A stretch of DNA of 13,496 nucleotides from Bordetella parapertussis. Lineage in GTDB: Bacteria > Pseudomonadota > Gammaproteobacteria > Burkholderiales > Burkholderiaceae_B. Shown in pieces: positions 1 to 6,558 of this stretch. A program made the position numbers and the translations under genes. The notes beneath the pieces are model-generated. The model had not been told where the DNA came from. It saw nothing but the letters and a program-made list of their open reading frames with translations, and searched no databases. The DNA is taken from positions 1 to 13,496 of the forward strand of contig CAMCWG010000045.1 in the NCBI GenBank assembly GCA_945882005.1, written 5' to 3'. Position 1 is the stretch's first letter, and each line of letters opens with the position of its first letter.

Positions 1-1
1 A

Positions 2-625
2 CTGACGATTATTTACGTGTTCGTGAACGTTGCGGTGCTCTCGGGTTTGGGGCTGAAGGGCTTGGCTAACAGCAGTGCGGTGGCCGCTGACTTGATGGGG
101 CGTGCGTTTGGACCTACTGGTGAACGTGTTCTGGGCGTTTTTGTTGCAACAGCTGCCTTGACGAGTATTAATGCCACCATGATAGTGGGTGCACGCACGA
201 ACTATGCACTCGGAAGGGACTGGCCGGCATTATCCTTTATGGGGCACTGGGAGGGTGGCAGGGGCTCCCCCACACGCGCACTCTGGGTGCAGTCTGGGAT
301 CAGTCTAGTGCTTGTTATTTTTGGTTTGTGGCAGACCGACGGCTTTGGTGCGATGGTTGAATTTACGGCGCCCGTATTTTGGTTTTTCTTATTCCTCGTT
401 GGGATTTCATTGTTTGTGATGCGAGTGAAAGATCCTTCGGCCGAGCGTCCCTTTAAAGTGCCACTCTATCCGTTCACGCCCATTTTGTTTTGCCTGACTT
501 GCGGCTACCTCACTTACTCGAGCATTACCTACGCTGCGAGTAAAAATGCCGTGGATGTCTCGTTATGGGTCATGGCGCTTGGTATCGTGGCACTTCTCTT
601 GATGCAGTTACGCAAAAAGATTTGA
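2..625 (+). CDS. APC-family amino-acid permease, C-terminal part
   Basis: This is the 3' end of a gene that starts left of the window; the frame is open from base 2 and gives 207 residues. The product is a polytopic inner-membrane protein with about five hydrophobic segments, roughly residues 1-20, 40-58, 95-110, 120-140 and 155-200. The segment TSINATMIVGARTNYALGRD matches the conserved TM8-to-loop region of amino acid-polyamine-organocation transporters. The motif ERPFKVPLYPFTP between the late helices is the usual APC 'RPFKVPLxPxxP' signature. The family moves amino acids or polyamines by proton symport or exchange; the substrate cannot be told from this part. The gene ends 18 bp from the convergent small gene, and I see no clear terminator in that gap. 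The family call is firm; the start is outside the window. Confidence 0.88.
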   Translation: MTIIYVFVNVAVLSGLGLKGLANSSAVAADLMGRAFGPTGERVLGVFVATAALTSINATMIVGARTNYALGRDWPALSFMGHWEGGRGSPTRALWVQSGISLVLVIFGLWQTDGFGAMVEFTAPVFWFFLFLVGISLFVMRVKDPSAERPFKVPLYPFTPILFCLTCGYLTYSSITYAASKNAVDVSLWVMALGIVALLLMQLRKKI

Positions 626-643
626 TCGGCCTTTTACACAGAC

Positions 644-964
644 TTAGTGCTTGAGGCCCAGCGCGGCGAGGGCTTCGCCATAGACGATGGCGTCCTCGCA
701 TAAGTAGGCGACCACATCGTCGCTTTCCATGTTTTCAAGAATCTGTACGATTTCTTCCGTGACATCCATGCCTTTCGTGAGTCCCGCGACGTGGACTTGC
801 GCGTCGCTTTCGAAAATGTGTTGAGGGATGATTTTCTCAACAACATTGATGTCGATTTTTGAGATCACGATGTAGGCCTGTACGCTAAGGTCTTCCACCT
901 TGATGGCCAGGACAACGCCACCCTCAATCGTGTCAAGAACAGTGCTCTGGATCATCAGGTCCAT
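644..964 (-). CDS. Small protein of unknown function behind rdgC
   Basis: This 106-residue acidic protein belongs to no family I recognise. It starts with ATG one base after the rdgC stop codon (TGA-T-ATG), with AAGG about 9 nt upstream, so it is almost certainly co-transcribed and translationally coupled with rdgC. It has no signal peptide or membrane segment. The composition alternates hydrophobic beta-like stretches (residues 5-36) with an acidic helical part (about 66-100, containing EEIVQILENMESDD), which suggests a small soluble alpha/beta domain. It is convergent with the permease gene to its left. The tight coupling and even codon structure support a real gene; the function is open. 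Confidence 0.72.
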   Translation of the reverse strand: MDLMIQSTVLDTIEGGVVLAIKVEDLSVQAYIVISKIDINVVEKIIPQHIFESDAQVHVAGLTKGMDVTEEIVQILENMESDDVVAYLCEDAIVYGEALAALGLKH

Positions 965-965
965 A

Positions 966-1877
966 TCAGCTCGCCTTTGTGGTGGTTTTTTCTTCTAGAG
1001 ACTTGAGTAGCGCACCGAGCAGTTGATTGATTTCAGCGCACATTAAGGTCATGTCGCTATCAAATTTCTCGGCTTCATTCTCTAGAGCGGTTTGCTCGGA
1101 CTCAACCAGAACATCTTGAGGTGCGATGCGTTTGATGTCGAGATTTTCTGTCAGTACGAAGGAGACACGGTCATTCCAGGTTAAGGCTAGACGCGTGCAT
1201 TGCTTTCCATTTTTTATATGCTTGTCGATGTCCTCTGCGTCGAGCGCATGCTTGACGTAGCGCACTGCAGCGGCCTTGTCACCGCCGGCGCGTAGCTCGG
1301 CATCCTGATCGATGCTGAAATAGGTGGGTGGTTGCCCTGAGGAAATCCACGAGGTCATCGCAACGGTCGGGCTAATCGTGACTTGGATCGGCTCGACCGG
1401 GAAAGGGTAAATGGCCTTGCCAAGCGCTGAGATCACTTCCTCTGCCTTCGCTGTGGAGGCAGTATCGATGGCTAACCAGTAATTGACGGGATCAATCCAC
1501 ACGCGCGTGTCACGCAGCAAACTGAAGGCACGCGGGAGCAGGGCGCCGGTGACTTCTTCTTTGAGATCGCGACGCTGTTTGCGACCGGGCTTGAAGCCTT
1601 GCTGCTCTTCAAGCTCTTGTGCGCGCACGCGAACGAACTGATTGATGACAGACGCAGGGAGAAGTTTTTTCTCGGTACGAAAGGCGCAGATGATTTGCTT
1701 TCCGATCGGGTAGGCCAGACGCTCGTATTCTTCGCGAACGGCGACCCAACCGACAGAAGTTGCCGCGCTTGCGTCTGCCTCTGTAAAGCGCTCTTTACTC
1801 AAAAACGCTTCGATATGATCGACGGTCCAGACCCACTCGGTCGAGAGGCGAAACAACTTTAGATTTTTAAACCACAT
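966..1877 (-). CDS. rdgC: RdgC, recombination-associated protein
   Basis: This 303-residue protein has the same length as E. coli RdgC. It starts with MWFKNLKLFRLS, the usual N-terminus of the family (E. coli MLWFKNLMVYRLS). Other conserved landmarks are KLLPASVINQ near residue 75, GALLPRAFS near residue 111, WIDPVNYWLAIDTASTAKAE near 126-146, and the C-terminal block KFDSDMTLMCAEINQLL. RdgC is a ring-shaped dimer that coats double-stranded DNA without sequence preference. It limits RecA-promoted strand exchange and is associated with replication-fork and recombination homeostasis in the nucleoid. The gene lies 52 bp downstream of the TetR gene on the same strand and one base upstream of an uncharacterised 106-residue gene. 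Whether it has its own promoter in the short gap is not clear. The start has a weak Shine-Dalgarno (GGAT) about 6 nt upstream. Confidence 0.95.
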   Translation of the reverse strand: MWFKNLKLFRLSTEWVWTVDHIEAFLSKERFTEADASAATSVGWVAVREEYERLAYPIGKQIICAFRTEKKLLPASVINQFVRVRAQELEEQQGFKPGRKQRRDLKEEVTGALLPRAFSLLRDTRVWIDPVNYWLAIDTASTAKAEEVISALGKAIYPFPVEPIQVTISPTVAMTSWISSGQPPTYFSIDQDAELRAGGDKAAAVRYVKHALDAEDIDKHIKNGKQCTRLALTWNDRVSFVLTENLDIKRIAPQDVLVESEQTALENEAEKFDSDMTLMCAEINQLLGALLKSLEEKTTTKAS

Positions 1878-1929
1878 GGCAGATCCGACAAAAGAGGTCG
1901 ATTCTAGCTGAGGACGCGAGTCTTGCGCT

Positions 1930-2562
1930 CTAAGCAGGTCGGCTTTGTCCAGTCATGCCTTGAAAGGTCGTTCTGACGATCAATTCGGTGATCTCTTGGT
2001 CGCTAAATGCCCCGCCTTGTTTCAGAAAATCTGCAACGGGGTCGCATGAGCGAGCGAAGATCGTGTAGAGCATGACCTCACCGGGCAAGTCGGAAGAGAG
2101 CTCGCCGTTTACTTGGGCAGATTGAATCCAGGTACCAAGTTGCTCGATCAGTCGGCCAAGGCAATCCATATAGGGAGCATAGTTCTGCAGCGCTGCTTGG
2201 ATGGTGGAGCGTGTCGAAGGCAAGAGCGGCATGGCACCCTGCAGGTGCGTGTTCACCGTCCATTGAACGAGGGCTTTGAGCTTTGAGAGCGGGCTGTCCT
2301 CCTCGGGTAGGCTAGCCATGACTTCGAGCGCGTGCTGAAGTAGGCGTGTCATGGAGGCTGCGGCGAGTTCCTCTTTGGAAGCAAAGTGCTTGTACAGACT
2401 GGCCTTGGCGATACCGACCGTAGATGCGACCTCGTCCATCGTCATGAGGTCGAAGCCCTTTTGCGCTAACAATTGGTTTACAGCATCTAAGATTGCCGTC
2501 TCTCGGAATAGGAGCTGCTGCTGCTTAAAAGAGTGCTTTTTTGGCGCTTCAGGGGTCATCAT
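1930..2562 (-). CDS. TetR/AcrR-family transcriptional regulator
   Basis: This 210-residue protein has an N-terminal TetR DNA-binding domain: helix 1 around residues 18-36 and a helix-turn-helix at about 41-66 (TMDEVASTVGIAKASLYKHF followed by ASKEEL). The C-terminal 140 residues are helical and variable, as expected of a ligand-binding and dimerisation domain; no known ligand family is evident. It is transcribed divergently from the nine-gene lipid-modification operon, and the shared 124-bp region holds overlapping promoters and palindromes. I therefore infer that it represses that operon and itself. Two ATG codons are adjacent (2560-2562 and 2557-2559); neither has a strong Shine-Dalgarno, so the exact start is uncertain by one codon. 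rdgC follows 52 bp downstream and may be partly read from the same transcript. Confidence 0.92.
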   Translation of the reverse strand: MMTPEAPKKHSFKQQQLLFRETAILDAVNQLLAQKGFDLMTMDEVASTVGIAKASLYKHFASKEELAAASMTRLLQHALEVMASLPEEDSPLSKLKALVQWTVNTHLQGAMPLLPSTRSTIQAALQNYAPYMDCLGRLIEQLGTWIQSAQVNGELSSDLPGEVMLYTIFARSCDPVADFLKQGGAFSDQEITELIVRTTFQGMTGQSRPA

Positions 2563-2597
2563 GACGGAGGGTAGAAGGAGTGGACTAAGCCCAATAG

Positions 2598-2625
2598 TTG
2601 AAATTATACTGTATGGTCATAAAAT
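2598..2625 (+). promoter_or_regulatory. Predicted sigma-70 promoter of the nine-gene operon
   Basis: TTGAAA (2598-2603, 5 of 6 to consensus) is separated by 16 bp from TAAAAT (2620-2625, 5 of 6). Transcription would begin near 2632, giving a leader of about 55 nt before the ATG at 2687. The spacer contains the -10 element of the opposing tetR promoter. No ECF-type (sigma-E/ChrR-like) promoter was seen here. Found by eye; untested. Confidence 0.55.
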
Positions 2626-2631
2626 AGACTA
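2603..2631 (-). promoter_or_regulatory. Predicted tetR promoter
   Basis: On the minus strand a perfect TATAAT -10 box (plus-strand ATTATA, 2603-2608) lies about 40 bp upstream of the tetR ATG. A weak -35 (TAGTCT, 3 of 6, at 2626-2631) stands 17 bp upstream. It overlaps both the operon promoter and the palindrome at 2626-2639, so one bound regulator could shut both directions. The -10 is convincing; the -35 is weak. Confidence 0.45.
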
Positions 2632-2639
2632 ATATGTCT
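2626..2639. promoter_or_regulatory. Candidate TetR operator 1 (imperfect palindrome)
   Basis: AGACTAATATGTCT has 4-bp inverted arms (AGAC/GTCT) with a symmetric central AT; 10 of 14 positions are symmetric. It begins right after the operon -10 box, covers the predicted +1, and overlaps the tetR -35. This is a typical place for an autoregulating TetR repressor site. Assignment to this TetR protein is inference. Confidence 0.4.
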
Positions 2640-2653
2640 GAACATTTAATCGT

Positions 2654-2667
2654 GTAGTTATAACTAC
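2654..2667. promoter_or_regulatory. Perfect 14-bp palindrome, candidate operator 2
   Basis: GTAGTTATAACTAC is a perfect 14-bp inverted repeat in the leader of the operon. Its centre is 28 bp from that of the imperfect palindrome upstream. It could be a TetR operator, since sites of this size and symmetry are common for the family. With no loop, it is less likely to act as an RNA hairpin. Confidence 0.42.
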
Positions 2668-2686
2668 CTATGTATAGAAACTTGTC

Positions 2687-3235
2687 ATGACTATTTCTAG
2701 CCTTCTCGGCAAGGTCTCTTCTGCGGAGCCGCGTCACGCGGAACTTCCTCAGTGTGTGTTGGCGGCTCATGCCGGTCCATGGCAGCTTTGTGGCCGTGGG
2801 ATCTACGTCTGGACTGTATTTCGGTGCTACTGGGCGAGCCTGTACACCCCATCTGGGAGTTTTGAGCCCGGTATGTCTGCAATCCTTGATTTGAGTTATT
2901 TGAGGACCCTCTCCAGGGAACAGACTGTATCTATTTCGATAGAAGAAATGTTGCGACTACGTCCTGAATACTCCAATCGCGCACAAAGCTGGCGCTCCGC
3001 CTTGACGCCAATCATTCCAGATGTCAAAGCCGGAGACCGTTTGGTTGGGTGTTTTGATACAGCCCATGGGGCGAGTTTCTATTCGGATCACCAATTCCTT
3101 GGTCAGATTGACGATCCCGATTTTTCGTCCGCGTTTCTTGCGATTTGGCTGGATCCTGCAACACGAGCGGGTGCGTTACGCGAGGCGCTCTTAGGCCATC
3201 AAACGATTTCGCCCTCTGCGGAGGCACTGCCTTGA
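2687..3235 (+). CDS. Chalcone-isomerase-like protein 1
   Basis: This 182-residue protein is the first gene of the operon. The body matches the bacterial chalcone-isomerase-like (Chalcone_3) fold. It has an N-terminal strand region GRGIYVWTVFRCYWASLYTP (about 36-55). It then has the C-terminal block with DVKAGDRLVGCFD, GASFY, LGQIDD and AFLAIWLDPATRAGALREALLG. Proteins of this fold in bacteria are usually not flavonoid enzymes; many are thought to bind fatty acids. A second diverged copy is encoded 3.3 kb downstream in the same operon. Unlike that copy, this one shows no signal peptide, so it is probably cytoplasmic. The frame has a stop at 2675-2677, so the start cannot lie further upstream. 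The ATG at 2687 lacks a Shine-Dalgarno and sits inside GTCATGAC; GTG at 2756 is an alternative. The downstream oxidoreductase overlaps its stop codon. Confidence 0.82.
   Translation: MTISSLLGKVSSAEPRHAELPQCVLAAHAGPWQLCGRGIYVWTVFRCYWASLYTPSGSFEPGMSAILDLSYLRTLSREQTVSISIEEMLRLRPEYSNRAQSWRSALTPIIPDVKAGDRLVGCFDTAHGASFYSDHQFLGQIDDPDFSSAFLAIWLDPATRAGALREALLGHQTISPSAEALP
3220..3234 (+). promoter_or_regulatory. Ribosome-binding site fixing a TTG start
   Basis: GGAGG at 3220-3224 stands 7 nt before TTG at 3232-3234. The TTG overlaps the preceding gene's stop as TTGA. This selects a TTG start for the FAD oxidoreductase rather than the longer open frame, and it places the FAD-binding glycine motif at the usual distance from the N-terminus. 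Confidence 0.75.
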
Positions 3236-4533
3236 GTCAACGCGCTATTCCACCTCGAGGTGCGAGGATTGCCGTCGTCGGTTCCGGTATTGCAGGGCTC
3301 GCCTCTGCGTGGTTACTGAAGAACAATTACCGAGTCAGTCTTTTCGAGGCGGGGAGCTATTTCGGTGGGCCCTCCAATACCGTGGACGTCACCCTCGAGG
3401 GGTGTACGCATCCAGTCGATACAGGATTTCTTGTCCATAACGATCTGACTTATCCGAACTTAATTCAACTTTTTAAACACTTAAATGTTGCTGTGCACTC
3501 GAGTGACATGTCATTTGGGGTGTCTCTCTCTGAGCCCGATATGGAGTGGGCCGGAACAGATCTTTCGACTGTCTTTGCACAGCGTAGAAATCTAGTTCGC
3601 CCCAAGTTTCTGGGGATGTTGCGGGATATTTTGCGCTTTAACAAGAATGCGCAGCGATATTTGACCGAAGCACAATCTAACGACCGTGAGCTGTCACTTG
3701 AACAACTTCTCGACCAGGAGCAATTTGGTCAAACCATGCGCGACTGGTATTTGCTGCCAATGGCCGCAGCGATCTGGTCCGCTCCTGTCAAAGATATTCT
3801 CCAGTTTCCCGCTGTTAATTTCCTAACGTTTTGCTTGAATCATTGCCTGCTTCAAATTGCAGAGAGACCGCAATGGAAGACGGTGTCGGGTGGCTCTAGA
3901 TGCTACGTCCAAAAGTTGGTCAACGCTCTAGAGGACGTGCGTCTCAACTGCCCCGTACTACGTGTGGAGCGACAAGGCGCAGCCGTCGCCGTGCACACAG
4001 CGCAAGGGCTAGAGTCTTTCGATGCCGTTGTACTGGCCTGCCATGCACCGACAAGTCTCGCGGTGCTTGATGCGACACCACAAGAAAGGGAGGTGTTGCA
4101 GGCGTTCCGTTATCAAGAGAACAGGGCGGTGTTGCACACTGATACTCGACTGTTACCTCGGCGAAAAAAAGTATGGTCGGCCTGGAACTATCTGTCGAGC
4201 GGTCATGCCCAGCAGGATCAGCCCGTAGCAGTTAGCTATTTGCTGAATCAACTGCAGGCTCTGCCTTTTGCGCAGCCTGTCATCGTGACGTTGAATCCCA
4301 CCGTAGAGCCGAAACCAGAATTGATTCTGCGAGAACTGCGCTACGAACATCCGGTTCTTGATGGCGCCGCCGCGCGCGCGCAGTCTAAGTTGTCTACGCT
4401 TCAGGGCTTAGATCGTGTTTGGTACTGTGGTGCTTGGACGGGCTATGGTTTTCATGAAGACGGGCTTAAGTCGGCGCTGCGTGTGGTGCGTGATTTTGGC
4501 GTAGAGATTCCGTGGGAGGCGGTCTATGACTAG
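3232..4533 (+). CDS. FAD-dependent amine-oxidase-like oxidoreductase (COG2907 type)
   Basis: This 433-residue flavoprotein has an N-terminal Rossmann FAD site: beta1-GSGIAG at residues 17-22, with the acidic residue of FEAG at 39. It has the family segment PVDTGFLVHNDLTYPNL (about 61-77) and a C-terminal FAD motif YCGAWTGYGFHEDG (398-411). It resembles the predicted NAD/FAD-binding proteins regularly found next to DUF1365 and CFA-synthase-like genes. Related flavoproteins are thought to desaturate or otherwise oxidise methylated acyl chains of phospholipids, as UfaD does in furan fatty acid synthesis in Rhodobacter; the exact match to UfaD is from memory and unverified. TTG is chosen as start because of the strong Shine-Dalgarno and the TTGA overlap with the preceding gene. 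No signal peptide is seen; it probably acts at the inner face of the cytoplasmic membrane. The DUF1365 gene starts 8 bp before its end. Confidence 0.88.
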   Translation: MSQRAIPPRGARIAVVGSGIAGLASAWLLKNNYRVSLFEAGSYFGGPSNTVDVTLEGCTHPVDTGFLVHNDLTYPNLIQLFKHLNVAVHSSDMSFGVSLSEPDMEWAGTDLSTVFAQRRNLVRPKFLGMLRDILRFNKNAQRYLTEAQSNDRELSLEQLLDQEQFGQTMRDWYLLPMAAAIWSAPVKDILQFPAVNFLTFCLNHCLLQIAERPQWKTVSGGSRCYVQKLVNALEDVRLNCPVLRVERQGAAVAVHTAQGLESFDAVVLACHAPTSLAVLDATPQEREVLQAFRYQENRAVLHTDTRLLPRRKKVWSAWNYLSSGHAQQDQPVAVSYLLNQLQALPFAQPVIVTLNPTVEPKPELILRELRYEHPVLDGAAARAQSKLSTLQGLDRVWYCGAWTGYGFHEDGLKSALRVVRDFGVEIPWEAVYD

Positions 4534-5332
4534 CCCCGTGATCGAGCTGTGCAGTGGTCGAGTGATGCACGCCCGCCTAAGGCCCTTCATACAGCGGTTC
4601 GTCTATCGAGTTTTCTGTATTCGACTACGTATTGATCGTTTGTCCGAAGCAGCTCGGTTCAATAGTTGGTTATTCGGAATAGAAAAACGTCGACTCGTTA
4701 GCTTCTTTTCGCGTGATCACGGGGCGCGTGATGGCGCCGAACTTCAGTCTTGGGTCACCGACCTGTTACAAGAATCTAAAATTGATATTAAGACCGGCGC
4801 CGTCTGGTTACAGTGCTTTCCACGCGTCTTCGGCTATGTTTTTAATCCCGTGAGTTTCTGGTTTGTGCATGATCAAGATGCAGTATTGCGTGTGCTGGTG
4901 GCTGAGGTGAACAACACTTTTGGACAGCGACATCAGTATGTTCTAGTCGCGCCCGGTTTAGCGGAAATCACGGACGCGACCGAGCTAACCTGCGCCAAAG
5001 TATTCCATGTTTCACCGTTTTGTGCTGTCAGTGGCGGCTATAGATTTCGCGCAGCGAGTTTGGCTGGAATGCATCGCATGGCGATTGATTACCATGACCC
5101 GACCGATGACGCAGAGCCCTTGCTACGTACAGCAATTGTGACAAACCGTAAGCCCTTTTCGACGACTGCGTTATTGCGCTACCTTCTAACGATGCCCATG
5201 ATGACCTTTGGTGTGATGTTACGTATTCACGTGCAAGCCTTCAAGTTGTGGAGAAAGGGAGGTAGATACCATCCTGTGCCGCCTCTGCCTCAGAGTGAAG
5301 TCACAACAAGTGATGTGGGAGGACGAGGATGA
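4526..5332 (+). CDS. DUF1365 family protein
   Basis: This 268-residue protein carries the full set of DUF1365 landmarks: PRVFGYVFNPVSFW (99-112), EVNNTFGQRHQYVL (127-140) and KVFHVSPF (158-165). The biochemical activity of the family is not firmly established. It almost always lies between an FAD oxidoreductase and a CFA-like methyltransferase, and in the Rhodobacter furan fatty acid pathway related genes are needed for acyl-chain modification. A role in oxygen insertion (UfaO-like) is possible but I cannot confirm the orthology. The hydrophobic stretch near residues 200-220 (LLRYLLTMPMMTFGVML) may touch the membrane. It overlaps the upstream gene by 8 bp, with GGGAGG 6 nt before the ATG, and it overlaps the next gene by ATGA, so all three are translationally coupled. 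Confidence 0.9.
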   Translation: MTSPVIELCSGRVMHARLRPFIQRFVYRVFCIRLRIDRLSEAARFNSWLFGIEKRRLVSFFSRDHGARDGAELQSWVTDLLQESKIDIKTGAVWLQCFPRVFGYVFNPVSFWFVHDQDAVLRVLVAEVNNTFGQRHQYVLVAPGLAEITDATELTCAKVFHVSPFCAVSGGYRFRAASLAGMHRMAIDYHDPTDDAEPLLRTAIVTNRKPFSTTALLRYLLTMPMMTFGVMLRIHVQAFKLWRKGGRYHPVPPLPQSEVTTSDVGGRG

Positions 5333-6558
5333 AGCTAAATGATCATCCTGTTGGTGTATCGCGTCACGCGGTTCCACTCTCCGGCCGTTTGTTTATGCGC
5401 ATGCTTGAGAGAATCTCTGTCGGTCGCCTACACCTTGTTCAACCCAATGGGCTAGTACGCACTTTCGGAGAGCGCGCTGACAAGCTCAGCGACGTCGAGC
5501 ATGAAGCCCAACTAGAGATTTATGACTGGCGTTCAATCGGTCTCATTCTTCGACAAGGTGATGTTGGATTTGCCGAGAGTTTACGTCGTGGCTGGCTTGG
5601 TTGTGATGACTTGGTATCGCTGTTTACCATCGCGATTTTGAATCAACAGGTTTCCCAGGCCGTTGATGGTCAATGGTGGGCGCTGTTGCTTAAGCGTCTA
5701 TCGCACTGGGTTTTTAAAGATAACAGCCGATCAGGAAGCCGTCGCAACATCCTGAGTCACTATGATGTAGGCAATGATTTCTATAGGATTTGGCTCGACC
5801 CTAGCATGACGTATTCCTCTGCCTTTTTTGCAGGGGAGGTATCGCTTGATCTAGAGCAGGCTCAGAATCAAAAATATGACCTTATCCTTGATCAACTGGG
5901 TGCTAAACCCGGTCAGTCAGTTTTGGAGATTGGCTGTGGTTGGGCCGGCTTCGCAGAGCGCGCTGCACGTCGAGGTTTGAAAGTGGTGGGTATCACTATT
6001 TCGGACGCGCAATTGAAGTATGGCCGCGCGCGGATTGCTGAGGCCGGTCTGAAGGATTTGGTGGAGCTCAGACTGCAGGATTACCGTGACGTGCCGGAGC
6101 AGTTTGACCATATTGTGTCGATTGAGATGTTCGAGGCCGTTGGCTTGTTGCACTGGCCAAATTATTTCAAAGTGGTGGCGCGCTGCTTACGACCTGGCGG
6201 CAAGGCAGTTATACAAGCCATTGACATTGCGGAGGATCGTTTCGATGCCTATCGCCACGGCACCGATTTCATACAGCAATATATTTTTCCCGGTGGTATG
6301 TTGCCCTCAGCAACACGCTTCGCGCGAGAGACGTATTCCGCTGGCTTAAAGGTGGATGCCACGGTGTCGTTTGGGTTGGATTACGCAGAGACGCTTAGGC
6401 TCTGGGGTGTCGCCTTTGATCGCAACCTAAGTGCGATCTCTGCACAAGGCTTTGATGACGCATTTATACGTATCTGGAAGATGTATCTCGCATATTGCGA
6501 GGTGGGCTTTCGTTACGCACGCACGGATGTGAAGCAATGGGTCCTATCGCACGTCTAA
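5329..6558 (+). CDS. Cyclopropane-synthase-like SAM methyltransferase acting on acyl chains
   Basis: This 409-residue protein belongs to the CFA/mycolic-acid synthase family. It has YDVGNDFYRIWLD (145-157), the SAM loop LEIGCGWAGF (199-208), GITISDAQ (221-228), SIEMFEAVG (264-272) and C390 at the position of the conserved C-terminal cysteine. The family transfers a methyl carbon from S-adenosylmethionine to the double bond of an unsaturated phospholipid acyl chain at the cytoplasmic membrane. Compared with the E. coli enzyme (recalled from memory), the bicarbonate pocket is altered: C139 becomes S164 and H266 becomes Q296. E269, I298 and Y352 match E239, I268 and Y317. The pocket changes and the SIEM signature resemble enzymes that leave a methyl-branched or methylene product (UfaM, BfaA type). 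Neighbouring oxidoreductase and DUF1365 genes fit that reading. Plain cyclopropane synthesis is not excluded. Confidence 0.92.
   Translation: MKLNDHPVGVSRHAVPLSGRLFMRMLERISVGRLHLVQPNGLVRTFGERADKLSDVEHEAQLEIYDWRSIGLILRQGDVGFAESLRRGWLGCDDLVSLFTIAILNQQVSQAVDGQWWALLLKRLSHWVFKDNSRSGSRRNILSHYDVGNDFYRIWLDPSMTYSSAFFAGEVSLDLEQAQNQKYDLILDQLGAKPGQSVLEIGCGWAGFAERAARRGLKVVGITISDAQLKYGRARIAEAGLKDLVELRLQDYRDVPEQFDHIVSIEMFEAVGLLHWPNYFKVVARCLRPGGKAVIQAIDIAEDRFDAYRHGTDFIQQYIFPGGMLPSATRFARETYSAGLKVDATVSFGLDYAETLRLWGVAFDRNLSAISAQGFDDAFIRIWKMYLAYCEVGFRYARTDVKQWVLSHV

Noticed and set aside
3145..3231. Longer N-terminus of the FAD oxidoreductase (TTG at 3145)
   Set aside because: It overlaps the preceding gene by about 90 bp, has no ribosome site and would push the FAD glycine motif away from the N-terminus. 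TTG 3232 has GGAGG at 7 nt and a TTGA overlap.
6495..6536. Longer N-terminus of the second chalcone-isomerase-like protein
   Set aside because: The extra 14 residues would precede and disrupt a textbook signal peptide that begins at ATG 6537.
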